Shown: positions 1 to 7,111, counted from the first letter of the stretch. The stretch is 11,882 nt of DNA from an uncultured Bacteroides sp. (GCA_937890825.1 CALADS010000025.1:1-11882), one strand, 5' to 3'. Numbers and translations: made by a program. Notes: generated from the sequence alone by a model not told the origin.

Positions 1-1
1 A

Positions 2-177
2 AAGTGTTGACCTTTTAGGTGGGAAGTGTTGACCTTTTAGGTGGGAAGTGTTGACCTTTTAGGTGGGAAGTGTTGGCCTTTTGGGTGGAAAGTGTTGACC
101 TTTTAGGTGGGTAGTGTTGGCCTTTTGGGTGGGAAGTGTTGACCTTTTGGGTGGGAAGTGTTGACCTTTTAGGTGGT
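2..177. repeat. Eight 22-bp tandem iterons (candidate replication origin)
   Basis: Eight head-to-tail copies of a 22-bp unit, starting at 2, 24, 46, 68, 90, 112, 134 and 156, with consensus core TGTTGACCTTTTAGGTGGG. Differences between copies are limited to a few positions (GACC/GGCC, TAGG/TGGG and the outermost bases). Exact 22-bp phasing, two helical turns, is the classic arrangement of Rep-binding iterons in theta plasmids. That an initiator binds them is inference. No Rep gene was recognised in the window, so it would lie to the left of base 1 or elsewhere on the replicon. The leftward open frame through the array (230-15) is a repeat artefact. Confidence 0.85.
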
Positions 178-376
178 TTTTCGTCTGTAATAAATTGTAT
201 TTCAACAAGATAGCAAACTCTATATGTCAATATGTTAATACTATTCTATTTATATATTAAGAACCGACCGACACCTAAGATTCTTAATTAATCAATCACT
301 ACTAAAATACTAATATGATAGAATATTAGAATATAGGAGATGATAATTGGCTGAAAACGAGAAAGATAAAAGCACT
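178..376. other. AT-rich spacer between iteron arrays (possible unwinding element)
   Basis: About 200 bp, visibly AT-rich, with runs such as ATTCTATTTATATATTAAG and TTAATTAATCAATC. It lies between the two iteron arrays, where a DNA unwinding element would be expected. No convincing gene is present. A 15-codon frame starting TTG at 349, behind an AGGAG at 336-340, runs into the next repeat array and stops at once; it is probably chance or the relic of a gene start. Confidence 0.45.
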
Positions 377-486
377 TTTCCACCTAAAAGGTAAGGAGTT
401 TCCACCAATTTGGTAAACACTTTCCACCTAAAAGGTAAGGAGTTTCCACCAATTTGGTAAACACTTTCCACCAGAAAGGTAAGGAC
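377..486. repeat. Second array: five 22-bp repeats, core inverted relative to the first
   Basis: Five direct 22-bp units start at 377, 399, 421, 443 and 465. Units 1 and 3 (TTTCCACCTAAAAGGTAAGG plus 2 nt) alternate with units 2 and 4 (TTTCCACCAATTTGGTAAAC plus 2 nt); unit 5 is a mixed version. The core CCACCTAAAAGGT is the reverse complement of ACCTTTTAGGTGG in the first array, so the two arrays point towards each other. A single copy in the first orientation (TGACCTTTTAGGTGGG) closes the block at 487-502. The ACCAATTTGGT variant is itself a perfect 11-bp palindrome. Likely second binding region of the same initiator, for example for copy control. Confidence 0.8.
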
Positions 487-502
487 TGACCTTTTAGGTG
501 GG

Positions 503-707
503 TGCTAATGCCACCAAAAACCGGAAAATTGGCTGTTTTTTATGTTGAGCAGCACAAATTCCCGTTTATTTGGGTGGGTGGCTTCGCACTTTCAGTTTCG
601 TACTCCCATTTGAAACGCGACGGGATCCATCCCCTTTGTTCAGCCTCGTGCATGCTCCCTTTTCCAAGGCAGGCGGCTGTACGTCGGATAGATTCTTACC
701 CGCTTTC
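503..707. other. Intergenic stretch, nothing recognised
   Basis: No gene with convincing codon structure or family resemblance is visible. A small perfect inverted repeat GGGATCCATCCC is at 622-633. The GC-rich part (about 575-705) differs in composition from the AT-rich origin to its left and could be a remnant of another gene. Confidence 0.4.
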
Positions 708-748
708 TTGTTTATTCGATTTATGATTATTACATTTGCAATAATCAT
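708..748 (+). promoter_or_regulatory. Consensus promoter with palindromic operator upstream of the ATPase gene
   Basis: A -33 TTG (708-710) and a -7 TACATTTG (731-738) are separated by 20 bases, matching the Bacteroidetes promoter TTTG-N19-21-TAnnTTTG. A perfect 9-bp inverted repeat, ATGATTATT (723-731) and AATAATCAT (740-748), embraces the -7 box. The half-site CAATAATCA (739-747) recurs directly at 754-762, next to the start codon at 764. This looks like an operator for a dimeric repressor, but the repressor is unknown. Confidence 0.75.
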
Positions 749-763
749 ATAAACAATAATCAC

Positions 764-1903
764 ATGGAAGAACTGACAATATTGAATCCATTCGTTGTGG
801 GGAAATATGTTTCGCCCCATTTTTTCTGCGACCGTGAAGTAGAAACGCAATGGCTGATGAAACAGATTGCCAACGGGAGAAACACCGCACTGGTTTCTTT
901 CCGGCGCATGGGAAAGACAGGATTGATTTTCCATCTTTTCAACCAGCCGGAAGTGAAAGACCACTACCATACGGTCTTTGTCGATGTCTATGCCAGCTCT
1001 TCCTTGACGGAATTTGTCTATTTTCTCGGAAAAGCGATACTGGAGCAGGTCAAAAAGGATAAGCATGGCTTCATTGATCATTTTTTTCAGGTCATCAAGT
1101 CGCTGAAAGTCGGGTTTACGGTGGATCCGGTTACCGGAGAGACCAGCTTCGACCTGGGATTGGGCAGCATCCAGTCTCCCGAGATAACCTTGGATGAGAT
1201 TTTCCATTACCTGGAGTCTATGGACAAACCCTGTGTGGTAGCAATCGATGAGTTTCAGCAGGTAGGTTTCTACCAGGAGCAGCATGTCGAAGCATTGTTG
1301 CGTTCCAAGATCCAACAGTGCAAGAAGACGGTGTTCATCTTTTCCGGCAGTAAGCGCCACTTGATGTATAATATGTTCAATTCGCCGGCCAAGCCTTTCT
1401 ATCAGAGTGCAGTAAGCATGGGGCTGGAGGCGATTCCTTTAGATAAATACATGCCTTTTGTCCAGTCCCTTTTTGAAGAACGCGGCAAATCCGTTTCTCC
1501 TTCGGTCATCGAGAAGGTGTACCGGAAGTTCGACGGAACCACCTGGTACATGCAACTGATGATGAACGAACTATTCACATCCACCGGATATGGTGAATGT
1601 TGTACCGAAGCGCAGCTGGATGCAGCGTTGAGTGGGATTATACAAGTTCAGGATGGCGGTCACAGGATGCTGCTTTCCCAGCTGTCCTACAAGCAGAAGC
1701 AGGTGCTGCAGGCCATTGCAAAAGAAGGGAAGGCCTATGGTATCACTTCGGCAGAGTTCGTCGGCAGACACCGGCTTACTTCAGCCAGTTCCGTCCAGTC
1801 CGCTGTCCGGGTGCTCCTGAAAAAAGACATCCTGACCCAGCAGGATGATTGCTACTGGATTTATGATTACTTCTTCGGAGAGTGGCTGAAACGTAATTTC
1901 TGA
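764..1903 (+). CDS. AAA/STAND-type ATP-binding protein (ATPase_2-like)
   Basis: A 379-residue cytoplasmic P-loop ATPase. The Walker A region is SFRRMGKTGL (residues 45-54), with the R-R-x-G-K-T pattern of the archaeal-type ATPase_2 family. Walker B is VVAIDEFQQV (158-167) and a sensor-like FIFSGSKRHLM follows at 191-201. The last 70 residues or so (ending KRNF) look like a winged helix, so it may contact DNA. These ATPases are common in Bacteroidales genomes and their role is mostly unknown. Here it is a single gene behind its own promoter, beside the replication origin and convergent with the partition operon. A plasmid maintenance or defence role is inference. The first ATG lies 26 bases after the -7 box, and the upstream operator suggests regulated expression. 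Confidence 0.85.
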   Translation: MEELTILNPFVVGKYVSPHFFCDREVETQWLMKQIANGRNTALVSFRRMGKTGLIFHLFNQPEVKDHYHTVFVDVYASSSLTEFVYFLGKAILEQVKKDKHGFIDHFFQVIKSLKVGFTVDPVTGETSFDLGLGSIQSPEITLDEIFHYLESMDKPCVVAIDEFQQVGFYQEQHVEALLRSKIQQCKKTVFIFSGSKRHLMYNMFNSPAKPFYQSAVSMGLEAIPLDKYMPFVQSLFEERGKSVSPSVIEKVYRKFDGTTWYMQLMMNELFTSTGYGECCTEAQLDAALSGIIQVQDGGHRMLLSQLSYKQKQVLQAIAKEGKAYGITSAEFVGRHRLTSASSVQSAVRVLLKKDILTQQDDCYWIYDYFFGEWLKRNF

Positions 1904-1938
1904 ACCGGTCCGTTCCGACCGCCTTCCGGTTCCTCAGC

Positions 1939-1980
1939 AAAAAGGGATGAATGCCATCAAAACAGCATCCATCCCTTTTT
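1939..1980. terminator. Bidirectional intrinsic terminator between convergent genes
   Basis: The arms AAAAAGGGATG (1939-1949) and CATCCCTTTTT (1970-1980) are perfectly complementary. The stem continues past one mismatch through ATGC (1951-1954) and GCAT (1965-1968), around a 10-nt loop. The T-run on the right serves the rightward ATPase gene. The A-run on the left is a T-run for the leftward partition operon, which ends at 2002. Confidence 0.9.
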
Positions 1981-2001
1981 CCGAACGTACAGGCCTTTGG
2001 G

Positions 2002-2478
2002 TTACAGGCTCATGTATTTTTTGAGCAATGCCTGGATTTCCTTCGTATGTTGGTTCAGGATGTCATCGAGGATGTTGGTGGCAATCACGTTCATACCCAC
2101 TCCCGTTGCGATGGATATCTTCTTCAGCTTGCTGTGGGCTTCGTTCGAGATGCGGATAACTTCCCCGTTCTTCACCTTGTTGTCAATCAGGTAGTCGGCG
2201 AACTTCTTCTCCCCTACCCTTTCTTTTTCCTCCTCCTTCTCCTTCTTTTCCGCTTTGGGCGCTTCAGGAGCCGTTTCCTCTACAGGATCCGTTTCGGTCT
2301 TCTCGGTCACTTCCTGCACCGGCTTTTCTTCCACGGACTTTTCTTCTACCATTTCCTTCACCGGTTTCTCCGGTGCGGGTGTAGTGTTCTCGGCCACGTT
2401 GTTGATGCTCTGGATTTCCTGTTCCTTTCTCTGTGCGCTCTGCTGCAAGAGCTTCTTCATTGCGTCTGATCCTGCCAT
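2002..2478 (-). CDS. Putative ribbon-helix-helix partition partner of ParA
   Basis: A 158-residue protein. After a short N-terminal helix (residues 1-27), residues 35-90 form a low-complexity acidic/proline linker rich in E, K, P and V (EKPV-like repeats). The C-terminal 50 residues (106-155: GEVIRISNEAHSKLKKISIA and onward) look like a ribbon-helix-helix DNA-binding domain: a short beta strand then two helices. The gene starts 4 bases after the parA stop, so the two are co-transcribed. In type Ib-like partition loci a small RHH protein does the job of ParB, binding the centromere and stimulating ParA. That role is inferred from position and fold. A DUF3408/TraB-like relative is an alternative. 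The gene ends just before the two-way terminator. Confidence 0.7.
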   Translation of the reverse strand: MAGSDAMKKLLQQSAQRKEQEIQSINNVAENTTPAPEKPVKEMVEEKSVEEKPVQEVTEKTETDPVEETAPEAPKAEKKEKEEEKERVGEKKFADYLIDNKVKNGEVIRISNEAHSKLKKISIATGVGMNVIATNILDDILNQHTKEIQALLKKYMSL

Positions 2479-2482
2479 GGTA

Positions 2483-3178
2483 TTATGATTCTAAATGGTT
2501 ACTGATTAATTGCAATACTTCCTCACAAAAGGCATCGCAGGGATGCTGATATTTCTTCATCAGCGTGGTCACGTTCCGCTGGAAGTCCACTCTGGAGTCC
2601 TTCACATAGTTGTTCAGCAGTTCAAAGGGAAGGGCATCCTTGGTCTTCATGATTTCCTTAAATTCGAGCACATTGGGCATGACCCGGTTCATAACACCCC
2701 GTACCGTCGTTTTTAAGCCCAATTCTGCGCGTTTCAGGATGATGTCCTTATACACCTCTTCGTAGAACCTCAAAGTGGGCAGCAAATCGGTCTGGTTCGG
2801 TTCAAACGGCATGATCACCACATCGATGAAGTGCAGCGTCTCGATTACACCGTTCTGCTTCAGGTTGCCCGGGAAGTCCACCAGGATGATGTCGAAGTTC
2901 TCCTTGAGGAAGTCCAGCTGGTTGATGAACTCGGATGATCCGATGTTGATGACCTCGTATTCGTTGGATTTGTCCGTTCCGTCTTCCGCTTCGCTGTCAC
3001 GCATTCTTCCGATGGTATTCTGCATGTCGTCGATATCCACGACGGCAATGCTCAGCCCCTCGCCGTTTTCTGACAAGGATTTCACATAGCCCGCAAACAG
3101 AGCGGTCAAGGTGGATTTCCCTACCCCACCCTTTGGATTCTCAAATGAAACGGTTAACCCCGGTAATATCTGTCCCAT
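2483..3178 (-). CDS. parA: ParA family partition ATPase
   Basis: A 231-residue ParA/MinD-type ATPase. It has a deviant Walker A KGGVGKST (residues 16-23, with the signature lysine), a Walker A' strand VVDIDD (about 48-52) and a Walker B IILVDFPG (98-105; D102). There is no N-terminal HTH extension, so it belongs with the small (type Ib-like) ParAs. It drives plasmid segregation on the nucleoid together with the next gene. The longer frame would begin at a TTG at 3205, but that TTG is part of the -7 promoter box TATCTTTG (3203-3210). The transcript starts downstream of it, so the ATG at 3178 is the start. Upstream is a long repeat-rich region, the likely centromere. Confidence 0.9.
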   Translation of the reverse strand: MGQILPGLTVSFENPKGGVGKSTLTALFAGYVKSLSENGEGLSIAVVDIDDMQNTIGRMRDSEAEDGTDKSNEYEVINIGSSEFINQLDFLKENFDIILVDFPGNLKQNGVIETLHFIDVVIMPFEPNQTDLLPTLRFYEEVYKDIILKRAELGLKTTVRGVMNRVMPNVLEFKEIMKTKDALPFELLNNYVKDSRVDFQRNVTTLMKKYQHPCDAFCEEVLQLISNHLES

Positions 3179-3202
3179 AATCTTGTTTTTTAATTGATGC
3201 TC

Positions 3203-3210
3203 CAAAGATA
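3203..3210 (-). promoter_or_regulatory. parA: -7 box of the par operon
   Basis: On the minus strand the sequence reads TATCTTTG, an exact TAnnTTTG, 24 bases before the parA ATG. No clear -33 TTTG is present at 19-21 bases. Transcription may depend on, or be repressed by, proteins bound to the repeats just upstream. Confidence 0.65.
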
Positions 3211-3640
3211 CGAATTTATTTTATACTTACATACTTTCGTGCGAAATAAATTTCTCACTTTCGTAAGTAATAGCGTACATATGTAAGAAAGCATGCATGA
3301 ACGTGCGAAACAACATACGAACGAAAATAATTACGCACAAACGTAAGAATGTACATACGAACGCAAGAAAGTACGTTCGTATGTATATAAGTGCATGTGT
3401 TCACGAAGAACTTTGTTTCTCTTGTTCTTATGTATTTGTGTACGTATGTACGTATGTACGTATGTACATGTGTACATTGTTTCCTGTGTTCCTATGTTCG
3501 TCAGCATGCAATCCCTCATCCGATGGCGTCTTGTTTACGGTCCTGACAGGAACATGGGTACACGGTTTCTTGTGTTCTTGTGTAACTAAGTGCGTGTGTA
3601 CATAGTTGCGTAAGTTTATATGTACATACGTTCTTTTTTA
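3211..3640. repeat. Candidate centromere (parS): dense short CGTA/GTAC/CGAACG repeats
   Basis: About 430 bp with no believable gene, filled with short repeats. ACATACGAACG occurs at 3313-3323 and 3353-3363, exactly 40 bp apart, and inverted at 3374-3384. The last two form a hairpin with 12-bp arms (3352-3363 and 3374-3385). The 8-mer GTACGTAT is tandem three times (3440-3463), then decays to GTACATGT. CTTTCGT, CGTAAG and GTACAT variants recur throughout. Multiple short repeats just upstream of parA and its RHH partner are the usual form of a type Ib centromere. That function is inference. The rightward cysteine-rich frame at 3297-3605 is a product of the repeats. Confidence 0.6.
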
Positions 3641-3680
3641 ATCTAGATTCATAAATGCACAGAAAACCACTTCGGCTGTA

Positions 3681-3764
3681 TCAACCTATGCGATAGTTGA
3701 TTATATTTGTAACGCAAGGTATGTTTTTGTATATACAAAAACCCTTGCTACTTCCGAGAAGTAG
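3681..3764. other. Candidate oriT: three consecutive inverted repeats before mobC
   Basis: Three inverted repeats lie side by side. The first is TCAACCTAT-GCG-ATAGTTGA (3681-3700, one bulged base). The second is GCAAGG (3714-3719) paired with CCTTGC (3743-3748), enclosing the perfect 20-bp palindrome GTTTTTGTATATACAAAAAC (3723-3742). The third is CTACTTC-CGA-GAAGTAG (3748-3764). They lie between the presumed centromere and the mobC/relaxase operon, the usual site of oriT. The nic site cannot be placed; the sequence right after the third hairpin (GACCATTCGCTCTGC) is the obvious candidate. Confidence 0.65.
3702..3709 (+). promoter_or_regulatory. -7 box of the mobilization operon, inside the oriT hairpins
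   Basis: TATATTTG matches TAnnTTTG and lies between the first and second oriT inverted repeats. Transcription would start near 3715, inside the second hairpin. MobC or relaxase bound at oriT could therefore shut off its own operon. No canonical -33 box is visible at the right distance. Confidence 0.55.
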
Positions 3765-3818
3765 GACCATTCGCTCTGCTCACGGATAGAATTGAGTCGT
3801 CATTCAAATTATAGAAGT

Positions 3819-4127
3819 ATGAAGGAATTAAAGACGGAAGCTATATTGCTGCGTCTTACCAAGGATGAAAAAGACATCCTGATAAGGAGAGCCGAAGAGT
3901 ATGGGAAGACGGTTTCTTCTTTTATAAGAAACACGTGCATCTATGGCAAGTTCTCTTCCAAAACAGACTATCAGACTGTATTGGAATTGCGCAAGATCGG
4001 GACCAACATCAACCAGCTGGTGAAGTATGTTCACATGCTTCCGGTGGATGAAAACATAGCGTATTCATTGAAAAGAATCCATGAATACATGGATGAATTG
4101 GAAACCATTAAGATGAAACTTTTATGA
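3819..4127 (+). CDS. mobC: MobC-like relaxosome accessory protein
   Basis: A 102-residue protein with an N-terminal RHH-like segment (EAILLRLTKDEKDILIRRAE) and the conserved MobC block around LRKIGTNINQLVKYVH. MobC/BmgB proteins bind oriT and help the relaxase open the DNA. The frame can be extended to a TTG at 3792, but the ATG at 3819 is preferred because the conserved region begins right after it. The stop codon overlaps the relaxase start in ATGA (4124-4127), indicating translational coupling. The candidate oriT lies directly upstream. Confidence 0.85.
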   Translation: MKELKTEAILLRLTKDEKDILIRRAEEYGKTVSSFIRNTCIYGKFSSKTDYQTVLELRKIGTNINQLVKYVHMLPVDENIAYSLKRIHEYMDELETIKMKLL

Positions 4128-5527
4128 TAGCAGAGATACAACCTTCCTTCGCTTCACACACTGCATTGTCACGGAAAGTGGAGTATCATTTGGGTAAAAT
4201 CGATGAAGGAAATGCGCGGGTACTGTACACATCCACGGGTTCGGACCTATTCTCTTTTCCCGGTGATATGCGTCTAGTTTCGCAGCTGAATGACCGGGTC
4301 AAGCTGCCGTATTCGGAGATCACGCTGAGCCTTTATCCGGGCGAGAATCTGACCGATGAGCAGTGGTTGGCGCTTTCTCAGGAGTACCTCCGCGAGATGG
4401 GGTATGAGCATGCCTGCTATGCCGTCATCCTCAATTCGGACAAGGCGCATTCGCATGTCCACATCCTAACCACCACCATCGATGAAGACGGCAAACACAT
4501 ATCGTCATCCAACAACTATGCCCGGTCGGAGAAAATCTCCCGGGCGCTGGAGGAGTCCTACGGCCTCCGTCCACTGGATCCTGCGTATGGCCGGAGAACG
4601 TCCCTGGGGGAGAACCAGTACCGGCAGTATTACCTGAATGAAGCACTCATGAAAGCGCTCCGCAGCTACAGCTACAAGGAGCAGATTCGTGAATGGCTTC
4701 AGTCATCCGAAGCGGTTGCAAAGCTGGGCAAGCCATTGCAGGCCTTGCGGCTGACCAATACGGAATGGCAGCAGCTTTTGGGGGAGGAAGCTTACCAGAC
4801 CCTGTTCGACCGGTTGGACAAGGACGGCTTTTTCAAGACGCTCTATAAAGACGAGCTGCTGGCCAAGCTGGACTGCCTGTACGATGCTTCAGACAGCACG
4901 TCCGTGTTCCGTTCCAAGCTCGAAGCCGAAGGTCTCTACATGCGCTTGATTACCCAGAAGGACAAGTCCTATTATGTGTATGGCATCAAGGATGCAGGCT
5001 TCTACTTGAAAGATACCTCCCTGCCGCCAAGGTACCGATTCGGAGAGCTGTCTTTTGACCGGAGTAACATGAGCCTGGATGAACAGAAGCACTACCTCTA
5101 TGACCATGTGTTCCTGGCCTTGAATAAGGCTGCATCTTATGAGGAGTTCAAGGCGGCACTGGAGGCGGACGGCATTCGGCTGCAGGAGCATCGGAATGCC
5201 AAGGGCATCTACGGCTTGTCGTACTATGTGGACGGTCTGGAGGATCCTCATATCTTCAAGGCTTCTGACATATCCCGCAAACTGACCTACAAGGCCATCC
5301 ATGAGCACTTCCACGGTCAGTCCAAGACGGATTTCGAAAAATCCGGTAGGGTAGGGGAGTTCCAGGAGCGGGTGGCACGCGAAGAAGCCTACATCGAAGG
5401 GCGCAGCTCCTACATTCCCATTCCGGACCTGGTCGGTGACGGCAAGCGCACCAAAGACGAGGATGAACTGGATATTCCCAGAAAGCGGAAGAAGAAACCA
5501 ACCAAGAATATCGACTTTACCATCTAA
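4124..5527 (+). CDS. Relaxase (MobA/VirD2-like, Relaxase PF03432 family)
   Basis: A 467-residue relaxase that would nick oriT and stay bound to the 5' end during transfer. The N-terminal domain carries the metal-binding three-histidine motif in KAHSHVHI (H109, H111, H113), inside NSDKAHSHVHILTTTIDEDG, typical of the MOBP/VirD2-like class. Y21 in KVEYHL is the probable catalytic tyrosine by position. After about residue 190 the protein is helical and not recognised. It ends in a basic tail (RKRKKKPTK). It is coupled to mobC by a 4-base overlap and followed 14 bases later by another gene of the operon. With no mating-pair genes here, the plasmid would be mobilizable by a helper. Confidence 0.9.
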   Translation: MIAEIQPSFASHTALSRKVEYHLGKIDEGNARVLYTSTGSDLFSFPGDMRLVSQLNDRVKLPYSEITLSLYPGENLTDEQWLALSQEYLREMGYEHACYAVILNSDKAHSHVHILTTTIDEDGKHISSSNNYARSEKISRALEESYGLRPLDPAYGRRTSLGENQYRQYYLNEALMKALRSYSYKEQIREWLQSSEAVAKLGKPLQALRLTNTEWQQLLGEEAYQTLFDRLDKDGFFKTLYKDELLAKLDCLYDASDSTSVFRSKLEAEGLYMRLITQKDKSYYVYGIKDAGFYLKDTSLPPRYRFGELSFDRSNMSLDEQKHYLYDHVFLALNKAASYEEFKAALEADGIRLQEHRNAKGIYGLSYYVDGLEDPHIFKASDISRKLTYKAIHEHFHGQSKTDFEKSGRVGEFQERVAREEAYIEGRSSYIPIPDLVGDGKRTKDEDELDIPRKRKKKPTKNIDFTI

Positions 5528-5541
5528 AACCTGATAGACTT

Positions 5542-6510
5542 ATGATGAATTATCGTACCGTTTTGCGCGATTTCTCACCCATTGAGTGGGGGGATTTCCT
5601 GATGAGATTTGAAATCAACCAGCGCAGCTATGTGCTGTTTTCCCCGGAGCACGGGAAGGTGTCCTGTCTCGAACTGATGTACTTCACAGAGCTGGATCCC
5701 CTGCAGCTCTCCGTGCTGTTGGGTATCAAAGTGGAATCGGAACCGATGGATGAGTTCATCTTCCGGGCCACCTGTTCCAGGGATAGGTTGATAGACTACC
5801 TGTTCGACGTGAAGGCAGGAGGGGGTTCCGTCAAGCAGAAGCATGTTTCCGGATGGAAGGCCTATCTGATGATGGACGTAGCCCGTGAAGACAAGGTCCG
5901 AAACATCTGTCAGTTCAATGCCGAAACCAAGGAGTCGCTGCTGGTCTTCGATAACCGTTGCTGCGCGGCCGGTGTCCGAACCGGTGAAAAGGGAAAGACC
6001 ATCCATTTCTGTTGGAATCCGAGCATTTTCTTTGCGATTGATAAGGGTGGAGAACGGAATGCACCGGCTTATCTGTTGGCTTCAGACAGCCCGGTGGTCG
6101 AGGCGTTTGCGCTTCGGAAAATAGGGGAGTGCTTCGGTAAGGAGTTGCAGCCGGACCGGCAGATAGCCATCCATGTGGGCAGTACACCGTATGAAGCGCT
6201 TTCGCTGATGGCGTGTTACATTCGTTCAGTTCAGCCTGCCATGAATATTCGCTTAGAGAGGAGGGGAGGGATGATTGTCATGGAGGTCGTCGAGTGGAAT
6301 CCCCTGGCATTCTCCAACTTCGTTTCTTTGCTCAATGTAGAAGTGAGAAACAGATGTGGCATAGATCAGCAGAACAAGTTCGCTCCGTTCCTGTTGCAGT
6401 CCCAGTTCCGTAGAACCTTCCTTACTTTTCCGGATGTAGAGGTCTTCCTGAGGGTCTTCCTACATCAGTATCTTTCCGCGTTGAATCTTCCGGAACTGCA
6501 CTTGATGTAG
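5542..6510 (+). CDS. Unrecognised protein, third gene of the mobilization operon
   Basis: A 322-residue protein I do not recognise. It starts at tandem ATG codons (5542 and 5545), 14 bases after the relaxase stop, and is clearly co-transcribed. No signal peptide or membrane segment is visible. The segment at about residues 209-290 (IAIHVGSTPYEALSLMACY and what follows) resembles, very weakly, the alternating strand-helix pattern of Toprim-like domains seen beside some relaxases, but the acidic catalytic residues are not evident. Codon usage and GC content resemble the relaxase gene, so it probably arrived with it. A role in DNA processing or in a relaxosome is inference from operon position only. 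Confidence 0.75.
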   Translation: MMNYRTVLRDFSPIEWGDFLMRFEINQRSYVLFSPEHGKVSCLELMYFTELDPLQLSVLLGIKVESEPMDEFIFRATCSRDRLIDYLFDVKAGGGSVKQKHVSGWKAYLMMDVAREDKVRNICQFNAETKESLLVFDNRCCAAGVRTGEKGKTIHFCWNPSIFFAIDKGGERNAPAYLLASDSPVVEAFALRKIGECFGKELQPDRQIAIHVGSTPYEALSLMACYIRSVQPAMNIRLERRGGMIVMEVVEWNPLAFSNFVSLLNVEVRNRCGIDQQNKFAPFLLQSQFRRTFLTFPDVEVFLRVFLHQYLSALNLPELHLM

Positions 6511-6558
6511 AAATCCAATAGAGATGTTGAATGGCTGAATATATGTCATAAAAAATAA

Positions 6559-6594
6559 ACGAGGAAAGGAGATTTATAACACTCCCTTCCTCGT
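6559..6594 (-). terminator. Intrinsic terminator of the leftward small-gene cluster
   Basis: Arms ACGAGGAAAGGAG (6559-6571) and CTCCCTTCCTCGT (6582-6594) pair at 12 of 13 positions around a 10-nt loop. On the minus strand the stem is followed by TTTATTTTTTATG, a T-rich tail. The stop codon of the leftward frame (6574-6576) lies in the loop, so termination is immediate. On the plus strand no T-run follows. Confidence 0.75.
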
Positions 6595-6843
6595 CATTTC
6601 CTCCTGTATCAGTTCAGCCTCTGTCACGGACAGTTTCGGCAAGTGTACCGTATGAGGACTTTCCTTCTGATATGCCCTCACATCATCAATCAGCAGCTGC
6701 CAGTCGTAAAGAAACTCCTGAGTGCAGCCGTGCTTCTGATAGATTTCCTTGGCTGCTGTTAAGATTTCTTCCGCACAGTTGTCATCACCTTGGAATACCA
6801 CTGCCGATATTCACTCTTCTGCAGTTCCGCAACTACAGCTCAT
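6574..6843 (-). pseudogene. Small helical hypothetical protein, probably frameshifted
   Basis: The recognisable part is a 75-residue open frame (6801-6574, from a GTG) ending MTRKGVL, with a helical, charged sequence (AEEILTAAKEIYQKHG and following). In this frame an ATG at 6843 overlaps the previous gene's stop but hits a TGA at 6813-6811. In the neighbouring frame the same DNA reads AELQKSEYRQWYSKVM, a convincing protein segment that would join naturally to GDDNCAEEILTAA. I infer an original protein of about 90 residues broken by a small indel near 6790. A genuine short protein from the GTG remains possible. It is last in the leftward cluster, and its stop lies inside a terminator loop. Confidence 0.5.
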
Positions 6844-7111
6844 CTATGAGCATTTTTTTCGTTTCCCTCTTGTTGTCTGTACGGCTATACCGTTCGCTCC
6901 GGCAAATCCAGCAGGAACAGGGTGTGCCGGTAGTCTTGTATGGCATGGCCCATTTGACCTTTGCCAACTCAAACCAGTGAGGTGTTCGGTTCACGGTTCC
7001 GTCATCATTGACTATTGGCATCCATGAGTATGCTGCCATTCGCACCAGTCTTTTTTTGAAGACACGGTACATCTGTACCCGTCTCCACTTCTTGTTTCGT
7101 TGATTGTCCAT
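6833..7111 (-). CDS. Small conserved basic protein with CSCWIC motif (hypothetical)
   Basis: A 92-residue, strongly basic protein. From memory it resembles a widespread Bacteroidales family of unknown function whose C-terminus carries a KTTGTPCSCWIC-like motif (here residues 59-70) followed by charged residues. The two motif cysteines could form half of a metal site; no second pair is visible. It starts at an ATG with no promoter box just upstream, so it may be read from the fic side. Its stop overlaps the ATG of the decayed downstream gene by 11 bases. Function unknown. Confidence 0.65.
   Translation of the reverse strand: MDNQRNKKWRRVQMYRVFKKRLVRMAAYSWMPIVNDDGTVNRTPHWFELAKVKWAMPYKTTGTPCSCWICRSERYSRTDNKRETKKMLIDEL

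Noticed and set aside
15..230. Leftward frame of 71 codons across the iterons
   Set aside because: Its residues are only a translation of the 22-bp repeats (PPKRSTLP-like); the repeats explain it.
502..726. Rightward frame of 74 codons before the ATPase
   Set aside because: No family resemblance or helical/strand pattern, and it ends within the promoter of the next gene.
566..1360. Leftward frame of 264 codons opposite the ATPase gene
   Set aside because: Antisense shadow of a gene with clear Walker motifs; it shows no recognisable domain.
3297..3605. Cysteine- and valine-rich rightward frame
   Set aside because: Composition comes from GTAC/GTAT repeats of the presumed centromere.
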